A stretch of DNA of 64,000 nt from positions 1 to 64,000 of the forward strand of contig URUK01000006.1 of assembly GCA_900551055.1 (NCBI GenBank), in the 5' to 3' direction. A program made the position numbers and the translations under genes. Below the pieces are notes generated by a model that did no database searches, was not told the DNA's origin, and saw nothing but the letters and a program-made list of their open reading frames with translations. Positions 26,898 to 36,328 of this stretch are shown one piece after another. Every line of letters starts with the position of its first letter. Within the stretch, counting starts at the first letter, position 1. Source of the stretch: an uncultured Prevotella sp. Lineage in GTDB: Bacteria > Bacteroidota > Bacteroidia > Bacteroidales > Bacteroidaceae.

Positions 26898-27728
26898 TCA
26901 ATACATCATTGCGATGTAATCGGATATGATGTTTGGCAGCATTGTTGATTGCCCGAAGTTGTATAAAAGGATGTAAACGGCAGTGCCTATTACAGCAATT
27001 GTTACATACAGTGGATTGAAACTTTGTTTCAATCCACTTGTAGCCAACATCCTGTTGTATCCATTTCTTAATTTGAAGTATAGCCATTGCATTGCAATTT
27101 GGACACCCAAACCAGAAGTAAAGCCGACTAAAGCCCCACCTATAATATCGCCGGGATAGTGAACGCCGAGATATATGCGTGAATAACTTACCATACATGT
27201 CCATACTGCAAGCACAACAATCGATATTTTGTGGCGCATGATTGGTGTAAGAAATGCCAACACTCCGAAAGCGTTAGCCGCGTGGCTTGAAACGAAACCG
27301 TATCTCCCGGCTTTGTAATTGTTGACAAAATGCAGCAAGCTGGATATTTCATCGTTGTGCGAGGGGCGAAAGCGTGAGAAATAAGGCTTTATGAATGAAG
27401 ATGAAATCTGGTCGGCAACGGTTACGGTCAATGCTAGCCCGACAACAATGAAAACAGGGATGAGCCAATCTTGTTTGCCGTATGAAAACGACATTAGCAG
27501 TGCTATTGCTATTGGAATCCAAGTCGTTTTTGCGGAAACAGCATACCAAAACCGGTCAAGGGCAAAGCCACCATCAAAGTTAAGGGCCACCATGACGGCC
27601 TTGTCTGCCTTGTCAAGCTTGCCAATCAGTGGTGTTTCCGAAAGCAAGTCAAGTGCGGTGAAAAAACAGATGCAAACTGCAACTAATACTAAAAATGTCC
27701 GTTTGGTTGTTAAAGGTGTCCTAAACAT
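26898..27728 (-). CDS. PAP2-family membrane phosphatase
   Basis: An integral membrane phosphatase (276 residues, about six to seven membrane segments). All three catalytic motifs are present: KPYFSRFRP (Lys114, Arg121), FVSSHAANAF with His149 (a variant of the usual PSGH) and SRIYLGVHYPGDIIGG (Arg184, His190, Asp194). Family members remove phosphate from phosphatidic acid, undecaprenyl pyrophosphate, phosphatidylglycerol phosphate or lipid A; the exact substrate cannot be read. A hydrophobic extension after the core is slightly long for the family. It has its own -7 box and is followed by the 27-bp hairpin. Confidence 0.88.
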   Translation of the reverse strand: MFRTPLTTKRTFLVLVAVCICFFTALDLLSETPLIGKLDKADKAVMVALNFDGGFALDRFWYAVSAKTTWIPIAIALLMSFSYGKQDWLIPVFIVVGLALTVTVADQISSSFIKPYFSRFRPSHNDEISSLLHFVNNYKAGRYGFVSSHAANAFGVLAFLTPIMRHKISIVVLAVWTCMVSYSRIYLGVHYPGDIIGGALVGFTSGLGVQIAMQWLYFKLRNGYNRMLATSGLKQSFNPLYVTIAVIGTAVYILLYNFGQSTMLPNIISDYIAMMY

Positions 27729-27745
27729 CTTTGTTTTTTTGCATG

Positions 27746-27753
27746 CAAAGGTA
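27746..27753 (-). promoter_or_regulatory. PAP2 gene -7 promoter element
   Basis: TACCTTTG on the minus strand, exact TAnnTTTG, 17 bp before the start codon, implying a very short leader. Confidence 0.55.
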
Positions 27754-27839
27754 TTTCAAGACTTTGTTTTCTTTTTGACGAAAAGGAAATATTTGTGCTG
27801 GTTTATGAAAATTTAACACGTGGGCGTGGCTAAAAGCAA

Positions 27840-27868
27840 TAGAAGGCACTGATATACAGTGCCTTCTA
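27840..27868 (-). terminator. gdhA terminator
   Basis: A perfect 12-bp inverted repeat, TAGAAGGCACTG (27840-27851) and its complement (27857-27868), loop of 5, about 25 bp past the gdhA stop. Confidence 0.8.
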
Positions 27869-27893
27869 CTTTAATCTTACAAAATTTGGATGA

Positions 27894-29228
27894 TTACACG
27901 ATGCCTTGTGCCATCATTCCTTTTGCCACTTTAAGGAAGCCTGCAATGTTTGCACCTTTGACATAATTTATGTAACCGTCAGGCTCCGTTCCGTATTTTA
28001 CACAGTTCTCGTGGATGTTGTTCATAATGCCGTGAAGCTTTGCGTCGACCTCTTCTCTGCTCCAGCTAAGGCGTTCGGAGTTCTGGCTCATTTCCAATCC
28101 TGAAACGGCTACGCCTCCGGCATTTGCCGCCTTGCCTGGAGAATAGAGAATCTTGGCATCTTGGAAAACTTTGATTGCTTCGGGTGTGGTAGGCATGTTC
28201 GCACCTTCGCTTACTGCGATTACGCCATTAGCAACGAGGGCTTTAGCCGCTTCTTCGTTGATTTCGTTCTGCGTCGCTGAAGGAAGTGCTATGTCGGCTT
28301 TCTCAAACCAAGGCTTTGCGCCTTCAACATACTTGACTCCGTACTTTTCGGCATACTCCCTTATACGTCCGCGCTCTATGTTCTTAAGCTCCATGATGTA
28401 ATCCAACTTTTCGCGGTCGATGCCGTCCGGGTCGTAAATATAGCCGTCAGAGTCAGAACATGTTAATACTTTTGCACCGAGTTCGATGCACTTTTCAATG
28501 GTGTACTGTGCAACGTTGCCTGAACCGCTTAGGAGAACCGTCTTGCCCTTGATGTCGATTCCGCGTGTATTGAGCATGTTCACAAGGAAGTAAACGTTGC
28601 CGTAGCCTGTGGCTTCAGGACGGATAAGCGAACCTCCGAACTGAATGCCTTTACCTGTAAGTATGCCGCTCCATTCATGTGTAAGTTTCTTGTACATACC
28701 GAACATGTATGCGACTTCGCGTCCGCCTACGCCAATATCGCCGGCAGGGACGTCAACGTCGGCTCCGATATGGCGGTACAGCTCAGTCATGAATGCCTGG
28801 CAGAAACGCATAACTTCGGCGTCGCTTTTGCCTCGCGGAGAAAAGTCGGAGCCTCCTTTCGCACCTCCCATCGGAAGGGTGGTAAGTGAGTTTTTGAATG
28901 TCTGTTCAAAAGCAAGGAATTTGAGTATGCCCAAATTTACGGACGGGTGAAAGCGCAAACCGCCCTTGTAAGGGCCGATTACGTTGTTGTGCTGCACACG
29001 GTAACCCATGTTGGTCTGGACATTGCCTTTGTCATCAACCCATGAAACGCGGAATTCTATTACCCTGTCAGGGATGCACAAGCGTTCGATGAGGTTGGCT
29101 TTTTCAAATTCAGGATGTTTGTTGTATTCCTCTTCAATCGTTCCTAATACCTGACTTACGGCCTGGATATATTCCGGCTCGTTGGGGAACCTTTGCTTAA
29201 GGTTCTCTACTACTTTGGCTGCGTTCAT
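27894..29228 (-). CDS. gdhA: glutamate dehydrogenase (probably NADP-specific)
   Basis: Interconverts 2-oxoglutarate plus ammonium and L-glutamate; the main ammonium-assimilating enzyme in many Bacteroidales. The 444-residue length fits the hexameric bacterial type. The substrate domain has NVQTNMGYRVQHNNVIGPYK, GGLRFHPSVN and the catalytic-lysine motif PMGGAKGGSDFSP. The Rossmann loop is LLSGSGNVAQYTIEK. GVAVSGLEMSQNSERLSW near the end is also a family mark. NADP preference is inferred from the overall type, not from a decisive residue. A -7 box lies about 70 bp upstream and a hairpin terminator downstream, so it is monocistronic. Confidence 0.96.
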   Translation of the reverse strand: MNAAKVVENLKQRFPNEPEYIQAVSQVLGTIEEEYNKHPEFEKANLIERLCIPDRVIEFRVSWVDDKGNVQTNMGYRVQHNNVIGPYKGGLRFHPSVNLGILKFLAFEQTFKNSLTTLPMGGAKGGSDFSPRGKSDAEVMRFCQAFMTELYRHIGADVDVPAGDIGVGGREVAYMFGMYKKLTHEWSGILTGKGIQFGGSLIRPEATGYGNVYFLVNMLNTRGIDIKGKTVLLSGSGNVAQYTIEKCIELGAKVLTCSDSDGYIYDPDGIDREKLDYIMELKNIERGRIREYAEKYGVKYVEGAKPWFEKADIALPSATQNEINEEAAKALVANGVIAVSEGANMPTTPEAIKVFQDAKILYSPGKAANAGGVAVSGLEMSQNSERLSWSREEVDAKLHGIMNNIHENCVKYGTEPDGYINYVKGANIAGFLKVAKGMMAQGIV

Positions 29229-29296
29229 AATTTACCTATTGACTTTTATTTGTTATTTTGTTGTGTTATCTGTCATTAGCTTGCAGAAAACTTTTG

Positions 29297-29304
29297 CAAA
29301 GATA
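29297..29304 (-). promoter_or_regulatory. gdhA -7 promoter element
   Basis: TATCTTTG followed by CA on the minus strand, exact TAnnTTTG, about 70 bp before the gdhA start. Confidence 0.65.
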
Positions 29305-29601
29305 CACTTTTTAGTGCGAAAAACAAATAAAATGACAATTATTTTTGAAAAATAATGTCTAAATATAACGTTTTCCTTCTTTTTCTGTGCATTTGATTAT
29401 CGAAATGCCTTTCAAGGAAACCATTTTGGGGCGTTTGCCTTGGTTTGTTCAATATGATGTTTATGCAATGCGTTTGAACGGCATTTTAGATGCATGGTGA
29501 TTAAAGCCGGACTGCTTGCACGGCTTGATACCGATGTATTTGCATCGCATCAAGAGCGAAGCTATTAAGTTGTTGAATGTCAAGTCATTGCGTCAGGCAT
29601 C

Positions 29602-29690
29602 GTAATATATGGCCTTTGGGCTCTCGATATGCGTCCTTTTAGCGTCTTGTTTGCCGTATATTGTAAACCGAAAGATGGCCTTTTGGAAAA
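29602..29690. repeat. intergenic GTAAAA/GGCC-type repeat
   Basis: Blocks GTAATATATGGCCTTTG, CGATATGCGTCCTTTT and TTGTAAACCG-AAAGATGGCCTTTT resemble the repeat blocks near 15070 and 20390. The rest of the 29305-29737 gap holds no gene I can support. Confidence 0.6.
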
Positions 29691-29737
29691 AGGTATAAGC
29701 ATAACTTGCCTATGCGAAGATTTTGTGTAAAATGAAA

Positions 29738-29772
29738 GACGGTGAAAGACAAATTTCGTGCCTTTCACCGTC
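29738..29772 (-). terminator. terminator of the recN-TPR run
   Basis: GACGGTGAAAG (29738-29748) pairs perfectly with CTTTCACCGTC (29762-29772), 32 bp past the stop of the minus-strand TPR gene. Confidence 0.7.
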
Positions 29773-29803
29773 ATGTTGGTGGCGGATATAATGTTGCAAC
29801 CTG

Positions 29804-31474
29804 TTATTTTTTAGAATATTTGTCTATGAGCGGCTGTGCTTGTGGATTGCCGAGCTCCTTGGCTTTTTCAAGGTTGGCAAGACCGGTGGCTGTATCTTCT
29901 TTCCTTACCTGCGCAAGGCCGAGTAACAAATATCCATCTGAATATTCTGGTGCAAGCTCAACGCACTTACCGGCGGTCTTTATGGCTTCGTCGATCATGT
30001 TAACCCTTAGTTGCAGTGATGCCATTTCTGCGTAGTAAGTCGGTTCTTCGGGCGAAAGTATTATCGCAGCGGCCAAGTCACCCAATGCCTGTTGGTAAAG
30101 CTTGGCTTTGATTTCCGCTTGGCTGCGTATGTAATAAAACTGTGAGTTCATGCGTTGTCCGGACAAGATTTCATACCGCGTGTAATCAAATACAGCTTGG
30201 CGGAAACTGTCAATCGCGTTGTATGCGTCTCCACGGGCAAGGAAGTATGGCGCAGTTTCGCGTATGCGCAATGTGTCGGTGTTGTTGATTGCGCTGTCAA
30301 GCAGTGCGATGACCTCCTGCTGTGGCGCTTTCAGCATCGTCTTGCATTGTGCTGCCTCATAAAACAGTTCAGGATTGCGCATAGTTGTGTTTAACAGTTG
30401 CGTGAACTCGTCGTATGCCTTTTGGTAATCGCCTTTTGCGAAAGTGATTTGCGCCAACTGGTGACGGTACGTAGGCAACGGCTTTATTTCATACGCCTTG
30501 TTTGTTTCCTCTTCGGCCTTGTCAAAAGTCCATGCCTTGTATGGCACATCGGCTTTGTATAGAAGTTTGTCATATATGATTTTCCCATATCCGGCGTGTG
30601 CTTCGTCTTTGTTGTCGGCTTGTTTGATGGCCGTTTCCATTGTTTCGGCTGCATCGTCAAACTTGTTTGCCAAGACTTGTATGCGTGCCATTGCTGAATA
30701 TCCGTCGGCACGGTTGGGATATTGTGCTACAAAGTCACTGACTATGGCAGAACGCTTAACTGAGTCTGCGCTTTCAGCCATCATAAGTGTAAGAAGGGCC
30801 TGTTCTTCGTCTTTTGGAAGAGCAGGCGGAATGCCTATTTGCTTTAACAATGGGTCGTTAAGGGCGAAACCGTTTGTTTGCAGGGTCAAGGCATAGTTTA
30901 CGTCGGTTGCATGCGTGTCTGTAGATGTATTGGATGGTTTCAGCATTCCTATGACTTGCCCTTGCTTGTTTACGAAAGGGCAGGCGTTGGTACCGTCTGG
31001 CGCTTGCATGGTGAAAATGTAGTATGCGTATTTGTCCATAAATGTTTCCACACTCTTCACTGTTGTGGCAACCGTCTGCGTGGCTTTTCCCTTGTATGTT
31101 ATGAGCCATACCTCTTCGCCGCTTTTTGCTGGTGTTACGGCTATTTGTGCAGGTTCTGGCTTTATGCCCTCAACCTTGAATTTCGCCATGTCGTAAATCT
31201 CGTTGACTCCAAGTATGCGTGAAACTTCTGCCTGCTTGCCCTTCATGTCGGTTATCGTGGCTCTGTCTGCTCCAAGAAAAGGCTTCAATGAACTGACGGC
31301 AGTGCCGTCCTCCGATACGAATATTCCGTTGCTTTCAGCCAAAAGCGAGCCGTCAGCTTTGTAGGTGGAAAGTTTGAATACAGATTTGGCCGCGTCTTTT
31401 ACAGACGATGGTTGTGCCAGACATTGGGTCAAGCCTATTACTGCTATTGCTATTAATGTATTTATTCGTTTCAT
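29804..31474 (-). CDS. exported trypsin-like pseudoprotease with TPR repeats
   Basis: The ATG at 31474 is chosen. The earlier in-frame ATG (31513) would run into the end of recN, while this one gives a normal signal peptide, MKRINTLIAIAVIGLTQCLA. The 556-residue product has an N-terminal trypsin-like fold (about residues 25-215: GIFVSEDGTAVSSL, NEIYDMAKFKVEG, CPFVNKQGQVIGML). The His position reads SSLKPF and the Ser position reads TNACPF instead of GNSGGP; only the Asp-like YDMAKF remains, so it is probably inactive. The rest is a TPR solenoid (e.g. YSAMARIQVLANKFDDAAET, SDGYLLLGLAQVRKEDTATG). A periplasmic scaffold or peptide-binding role is inferred. Last gene of the dnaN-to-recN run. Confidence 0.75.
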   Translation of the reverse strand: MKRINTLIAIAVIGLTQCLAQPSSVKDAAKSVFKLSTYKADGSLLAESNGIFVSEDGTAVSSLKPFLGADRATITDMKGKQAEVSRILGVNEIYDMAKFKVEGIKPEPAQIAVTPAKSGEEVWLITYKGKATQTVATTVKSVETFMDKYAYYIFTMQAPDGTNACPFVNKQGQVIGMLKPSNTSTDTHATDVNYALTLQTNGFALNDPLLKQIGIPPALPKDEEQALLTLMMAESADSVKRSAIVSDFVAQYPNRADGYSAMARIQVLANKFDDAAETMETAIKQADNKDEAHAGYGKIIYDKLLYKADVPYKAWTFDKAEEETNKAYEIKPLPTYRHQLAQITFAKGDYQKAYDEFTQLLNTTMRNPELFYEAAQCKTMLKAPQQEVIALLDSAINNTDTLRIRETAPYFLARGDAYNAIDSFRQAVFDYTRYEILSGQRMNSQFYYIRSQAEIKAKLYQQALGDLAAAIILSPEEPTYYAEMASLQLRVNMIDEAIKTAGKCVELAPEYSDGYLLLGLAQVRKEDTATGLANLEKAKELGNPQAQPLIDKYSKK

Positions 31475-31484
31475 CCTAAAATTG

Positions 31485-33152
31485 TTATTGTTGTTTAAGT
31501 AATTCTTTGGCATTACTTATAGCCGCCTTTGTTATTTCTGTACCGCTAAGCATCTGCGCTATTTCTTCTATGCGTTTGTCTTTTGTGAGTATTTGCATTT
31601 TGCTTATGGTGCCATTAATCCCTTCTTCTTTATATACTTTGTAATGAGTAGAACCTTTTGCCGCGATTTGTGGCAGATGTGTTATGCTTATTACTTGCCG
31701 TTCGGAGTGTGCCATTTCCTGCATTATGTCGGCCATCTTTTCGGCCACCTTGCCACTGACACCTGTGTCTATTTCGTCGAATATGATTGTCGGCAATTTT
31801 ACGGCACCGCTTATCATTGCCTTAAGAGACAACATCACACGTGCGATTTCACCTCCAGAAGCAACTTGGGCGACAGGTTGCATTGGGGTGCTTGTGTTTG
31901 CGCTGAAAAGGAAAGACGCACGGTCGCAGCCGTCTTCTCCTAGTTCTTTATGCTCTAATTTGACTGCAAAACGGACCTTAGGGATGCCGAGCTGTATAAG
32001 CCTTTCGGGTATTTCTCGCTCTATATATTTTGCTGCTTTGGCCCTTGACGATGACAATTGGGCGGAAAGTTGTCCGCATTCATCAGCCAACTTCTGCTCT
32101 TGCTCAAGCATGGCGGCAATTTCTTCGTCGCCATTGTCTATCCTGTCAAGTTTTTTTTCGAGTTCGGCTTGGATGGAAAGAAGTTCGTCAACACTTGTTA
32201 CATTATGTTTTTTTTCAAGTGTGTAAATTTTGTCCAAGGCATTGTTTACTGTTTCAAGACGTTGTGGGTCAAAGTCGATGTTGGTAGATTCAGTGCTTAC
32301 CTCTTGCAAGATATCTTTTAATTCTATGTAGCAGCTTTCCAGTCTTTCTGCTATAGGCTTTATTTCAGGATAAACTCCTGTGATGTTATCGAGAGAACGG
32401 GTAGCTTCTTTCAATTTATCGGGTATGCTTCCGTCTGCATCTTCACGTACGAAAATGTTTTCGACATTATACAATGTGGTTTTTATATCTTCCACATGAC
32501 TTAGCATGTCGCTTTCATGTTCAAGTTCTTCTTGGATGCCGTGGGTCAATTTCGCTTCTGACAGTTCTTGCAATTGGAAGCGGATAAAATCCTCGTTCTT
32601 CTTATTTTCATCAGCTTCGTTTTGCAGGCGTTTTATTATCTGCTTGGTTGTCTTGTACTCGGAAAACTTGTTTTTGTATTTCAAAAGCAATGCCTTGTTG
32701 TCTGCAATAATGTCAATTACGTTTAATTGAAAATTTTCCTCGTTCAGCAACAGGTTCTGATGCTGGCTGTGAATGTCTATTAGCTGTGCGCCAATATTCT
32801 TGATTAAAGTCAAAGGAACAGGTGTGTCGTTTATGAATGACCTGCTTTTCCCTGTGGAACTGATTTCGCGCCGAAGGATACAGTCTTCCGCGTCGTAGTC
32901 AATGCCGTTGTCATCAAAAAAGCCTTGCATCTCATACCTACTGATGTCGAAGTGGGCTTCAATTATACATTTCTTTGTGTTTTGTTTGATATATTTCGTA
33001 TCCGCACGTTGCCCAAGAAGCAGATTTACGGCTCCGAGGATAATGCTTTTGCCTGCGCCAGTTTCGCCCGTGATGACGGAAAAACCTGGGCTGAATTGTA
33101 TGTCGAGCGTATCAATCAACGTGAAATTGTTGATATATAGTTGTTTCAGCAT
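31485..33152 (-). CDS. recN: DNA repair protein RecN
   Basis: An SMC-like ATPase for double-strand-break repair. 555 residues, usual length. The N-terminal MLKQLYINNFTLIDTLDIQF and Walker A GETGAGKSIILGAVNLLLGQ are typical. A central coiled coil spans about residues 150-370. The ABC signature is VASGGEIARVMLSLKAM, and Walker B is PTIIFDEIDTGVSGKVAEKM. The STHYKVYKEE segment is also typical. It follows porD by 16 bp and precedes the pseudoprotease-TPR gene by 10 bp, so these are very likely one operon. No LexA box was recognised. Confidence 0.97.
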   Translation of the reverse strand: MLKQLYINNFTLIDTLDIQFSPGFSVITGETGAGKSIILGAVNLLLGQRADTKYIKQNTKKCIIEAHFDISRYEMQGFFDDNGIDYDAEDCILRREISSTGKSRSFINDTPVPLTLIKNIGAQLIDIHSQHQNLLLNEENFQLNVIDIIADNKALLLKYKNKFSEYKTTKQIIKRLQNEADENKKNEDFIRFQLQELSEAKLTHGIQEELEHESDMLSHVEDIKTTLYNVENIFVREDADGSIPDKLKEATRSLDNITGVYPEIKPIAERLESCYIELKDILQEVSTESTNIDFDPQRLETVNNALDKIYTLEKKHNVTSVDELLSIQAELEKKLDRIDNGDEEIAAMLEQEQKLADECGQLSAQLSSSRAKAAKYIEREIPERLIQLGIPKVRFAVKLEHKELGEDGCDRASFLFSANTSTPMQPVAQVASGGEIARVMLSLKAMISGAVKLPTIIFDEIDTGVSGKVAEKMADIMQEMAHSERQVISITHLPQIAAKGSTHYKVYKEEGINGTISKMQILTKDKRIEEIAQMLSGTEITKAAISNAKELLKQQ

Positions 33153-33168
33153 TGTTTTGTCTTATGGA

Positions 33169-34071
33169 TTATTCTTTTATCTTGTCCCAATAATTGCTTT
33201 GTGATGCGTTTATGGAGAAAAGAACGTCATAGACAGCTTCTTTCTCTTTTGGAGTTCCTTTACCTTTATATATATTGCCGAGTTCGTCTTTCTTGTAGTC
33301 GGTCCATATCTGCGGCAGCAAACTTAAAGGTTTGTTTTCATGCGCCTTCTTGAGTCCCTCTTGTATGGCTGTGGATATGTTTGTCCGTCCGCGGTCAGCA
33401 TTGTTTGCCATTTCGTCAAGTCCTGTGCGGTAATAGTCGTATTGGAATTGCCGGAAAGGCTGCATTGCACCATCCATGTAGTCATTGATTATGGCAAAAC
33501 GGTTGCGGTCATTGTCAAAAGCCTTCCAACCGGTAAAATTAAGGTTTTGCGCATTGTTTACAAGATTTAAGCAACGTTGTAAAACATCTTCTCCTCCCAT
33601 AGGAGAGAAGCTGTCAAGGTTGAGCCCGATAATAAGGTATGCGTAATATGCTATAAGCGCCGTAAGCTGATTGTCAACCATTTCTTCGTTGAACTCAAGC
33701 TGGTCGAATTGGGCGAACTCAAAATTAAAATCAGCGTCTTGGTTGTTGTATAGAGTAGAAGTATAAGCCGAATTGTAAACTGGTCGGTTTGCCTGTATCA
33801 GTGCGGTACAGGTAAACAAGTTGGCCGATTGATCGTATTTTGTTACCGTTATATTAAAGTTGCACACAATCCTTTCGTTCTTTTGGAATTGCAAAGATGT
33901 CCACTGCTTGTCGTTTATGAACTGTTCAAGCGTCTGTTGCAAGTTTTCAAATACACTCGCATCTGTGCCTTGTATTTGATTGTGGTTGACGGTAATCTTG
34001 GCTTGCAGCTCTTGGGCGTTAATTCCTGTAAGAATGGCGAAAAGGCATATTATGGTTAATAGCGGTTTCAT
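33169..34071 (-). CDS. porD: PorD/DUF4835 family protein (type IX secretion)
   Basis: A 300-residue exported protein with signal peptide MKPLLTIICLFAILTGINA. It has the family blocks LQAKITVNHNQIQGTD, VFENLQQTLEQFINDKQWTS, NAYYAYLIIGLNLDSFSPMG-like text (seen as YYAYLIIGLNLDSFSPMGGE) and LLPQIWTDYKKDE. DUF4835 members are annotated as PorD, linked genetically to the type IX secretion system in Porphyromonas; the biochemical role is not known. The coaBC-porD-recN order is the same as in many Bacteroidota. It fits the tail-like C-termini of exported proteins elsewhere in this window. Confidence 0.85.
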   Translation of the reverse strand: MKPLLTIICLFAILTGINAQELQAKITVNHNQIQGTDASVFENLQQTLEQFINDKQWTSLQFQKNERIVCNFNITVTKYDQSANLFTCTALIQANRPVYNSAYTSTLYNNQDADFNFEFAQFDQLEFNEEMVDNQLTALIAYYAYLIIGLNLDSFSPMGGEDVLQRCLNLVNNAQNLNFTGWKAFDNDRNRFAIINDYMDGAMQPFRQFQYDYYRTGLDEMANNADRGRTNISTAIQEGLKKAHENKPLSLLPQIWTDYKKDELGNIYKGKGTPKEKEAVYDVLFSINASQSNYWDKIKE

Positions 34072-34085
34072 TTTTTACGTTTAGG

Positions 34086-35285
34086 TTATTTGTTCAGCAA
34101 TGTCACAAGCTCGTCTATTATGTCACGGGCGACTTCAAACTTGCTTTTCTTTTCAAATTCTTTCACGTTTGTGCCTGTTATTATTTTTATCTGGTTGTCA
34201 TCTGTACGGAAAGTGGTGCCTTTGTTGCGTGTGGAATTCAACACGATGAAGTCAAAATTCTTTTTTTTCAGCTTGGCTTTAGCATTTGTTTCTTCATTGT
34301 CCGTTTCCAATGCAAAACCTATCAGCTTTTGATTGTTGTTTTTTCTATGTCCCAATTCTTTTGCTATATCTTGCGTAGGACTTAGTTTTATAATTAAATC
34401 GTCTTTTTCACGCTTGATTTTCCGTTCTACGGCATTGGTGGGTTGGAAGTCTGCAACAGCTGCACATAATATTGCTGCGTCGCAAGTTTTAAATTCATCA
34501 ATTGCCGCATTGTACATTTCTTTGCAACATTCGACATTTATACGCCTTATCTTTTTCGAACATTCAAGGCTTGTGGGGCCACTTATCAATATCACTTCCG
34601 CTCCTCGTCTTGCACATTCCTCGGCTATGGCATATCCCATTTTGCCGCTTGAATAGTTGCCGATGAATCTTACCGGGTCGATTTTCTCATAAGTAGGCCC
34701 GGCTGTAATCATAATTCGCTTGCCTTGGAACTGTGCTTTTTTTTCGTAAAAGAAATCATCCAAGACCCTTATTATGGTTTCAGGTTCCTCCATCCTACCT
34801 TTGCCTTCAAGGCCACTTGCAAGGAAACCGCTTTGGGGCTCAATTATGATGTTTTTGAAAGAGCGCAGCTTTTCAATGTTCTGCTGGGTTGACGGATGTG
34901 CATACATGTCAAGGTCCATTGCCGGTGCGACAAACACTGGTGCCTTCATTGAAAGGTAGGTGGTGATCAACATATTGTCGGCTATGCCGTTAGCCATTTT
35001 CCCAATCGTGTTTGCTGTGCATGGAGCTATTATCATGGCATCAGCCCATAGACCTAAATCTACATGTGAGTTCCATGTTCCGTCACGTTGGGAGAAAAAA
35101 TCACTGATTACAGGTTTATGTGTCAATGCAGACAAAGTAATGGGAGTAATGAATTCTTTTCCCGCAGGTGTTATCACAGTTTGAACTTCTGCACCTTCTT
35201 TTATGAGGCCGCGTATGATTAGGCAAGCCTTGTATGCAGCGATGCTTCCTGTTATTCCGAGAATTATTTTCTTACCTTTCAACAT
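34086..35285 (-). CDS. coaBC: bifunctional phosphopantothenoylcysteine decarboxylase/ligase
   Basis: Two steps of coenzyme A synthesis: ligation of cysteine to 4'-phosphopantothenate, then decarboxylation. The N-terminal flavin decarboxylase domain has LGITGSIAAYKACLIIRGL, the histidine of WNSHVDLGLWADAMIIAPCT and APAMDLDMYAHPSTQ. The C-terminal ligase domain starts RIMITAGPTYEKIDPVRFIG and has YSSGKMGYAIAEECARRGAE and AAVADFQPTN. Length (399) is normal. It lies 58 bp after the exonuclease gene and 14 bp before porD on the same strand. Confidence 0.97.
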   Translation of the reverse strand: MLKGKKIILGITGSIAAYKACLIIRGLIKEGAEVQTVITPAGKEFITPITLSALTHKPVISDFFSQRDGTWNSHVDLGLWADAMIIAPCTANTIGKMANGIADNMLITTYLSMKAPVFVAPAMDLDMYAHPSTQQNIEKLRSFKNIIIEPQSGFLASGLEGKGRMEEPETIIRVLDDFFYEKKAQFQGKRIMITAGPTYEKIDPVRFIGNYSSGKMGYAIAEECARRGAEVILISGPTSLECSKKIRRINVECCKEMYNAAIDEFKTCDAAILCAAVADFQPTNAVERKIKREKDDLIIKLSPTQDIAKELGHRKNNNQKLIGFALETDNEETNAKAKLKKKNFDFIVLNSTRNKGTTFRTDDNQIKIITGTNVKEFEKKSKFEVARDIIDELVTLLNK

Positions 35286-35342
35286 TTTAATGGAGCTGAT
35301 AAAAGCCTGTTATTGTTTTTTGAAACTTATTTCCTTAAATCT

Positions 35343-36197
35343 TTAGTTCTTATTGAATTCCCTTAACCGGATGCGAGTCAATACCTGCTTTGTATTATAT
35401 GTGAAATCACTGCTTAACATCCAACTGTAATATCCTGGGTCCCGGTGGAGAACATCGGCAACTCCCCATCCCTTGTATTTGCCGAAATTAAACACTTCAT
35501 ACATCCGTGGCTTGCCAGAAGCGTCAAGCAGAATATTTCCGTCTTTATCTTTCATTTCTTTCCATATAATTCGTCCGGCAAAGTCGACATTGTTGTTTGT
35601 CTTTGAAAATTCGGCCAATTCGTCCATGTCATTGTTCAATTGACGTTCAGGCTCTTCTTGCCTGCCAGGTGCATACATGTCAAGTTCACCTTGCAATACA
35701 CGGTAAGTTGCCTCTGTATCTTCGTCGGCCTTATGAGCAGTGAAATCGTCTTCCATTTTGCGTCCGCAATAGAATTTGTATGCAGCGGCAAGATTTCGCT
35801 TCTCCATCTTATGGAAGATTGTCTGAACATCTATGAGGCGGCATTTGCCGAAATCGAAGTCTATACCTACACGTAAAAATTCTTCCGCAAGCATAGGAAT
35901 GTCAAAATGGTTTGAATTGAACCCTGCGAAATCGCATCCTTTGAATTCTTTTTCAAGTCCGGCAGCCAAGTCTCTGAACACAGGCGCGTCTTTGACAATA
36001 TCATCTGTTATGCCTGTGAGTTGTGACACTTCGGCAGGTATCGGCTTTCCCGGATTGACGAAAAAGTTGCATCGTTCTTCATTACCGTCTGGATAAACCT
36101 TTATATATGATATCTGTATGATACGGTCTTTAACCAAATCAAGTCCTGTTGTTTCAAGGTCAAATATAACCAGCGGTTTTGTAAGGTTGAGTTTCAT
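35343..36197 (-). CDS. 3'-5' exonuclease (DnaQ-like) with C-terminal DUF3820-like domain
   Basis: A DEDD exonuclease of the epsilon/DnaQ superfamily. Motif Exo I is VIFDLETTGLDL, Exo II is FAGFNSNHFDIPML, and Exo III is FTAHKADEDTEATYRV with the HxxxxD arrangement. That domain covers about residues 5-175. A second conserved block near the end, YEVFNFGKYKGWGVADVL followed by DPGYYSWML, matches the DUF3820 motif FGKYKG, a family of unknown function. The fusion is known to me from Bacteroidales relatives. Located between dnaN and coaBC; the dnaN neighbourhood fits a proofreading or repair role. Confidence 0.85.
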   Translation of the reverse strand: MKLNLTKPLVIFDLETTGLDLVKDRIIQISYIKVYPDGNEERCNFFVNPGKPIPAEVSQLTGITDDIVKDAPVFRDLAAGLEKEFKGCDFAGFNSNHFDIPMLAEEFLRVGIDFDFGKCRLIDVQTIFHKMEKRNLAAAYKFYCGRKMEDDFTAHKADEDTEATYRVLQGELDMYAPGRQEEPERQLNNDMDELAEFSKTNNNVDFAGRIIWKEMKDKDGNILLDASGKPRMYEVFNFGKYKGWGVADVLHRDPGYYSWMLSSDFTYNTKQVLTRIRLREFNKN

Positions 36198-36328
36198 CTG
36201 TCTTTATCGCATTGTAAAGTATAATTTTGAAGCCATGCGGCCTTACGGATTTACGGTTTATGTTTAAAACCGTGTGTCTGTTAACCGTAAAACAGCATGA
36301 CTTCAACCTATATACTTTGAAAATAAAA

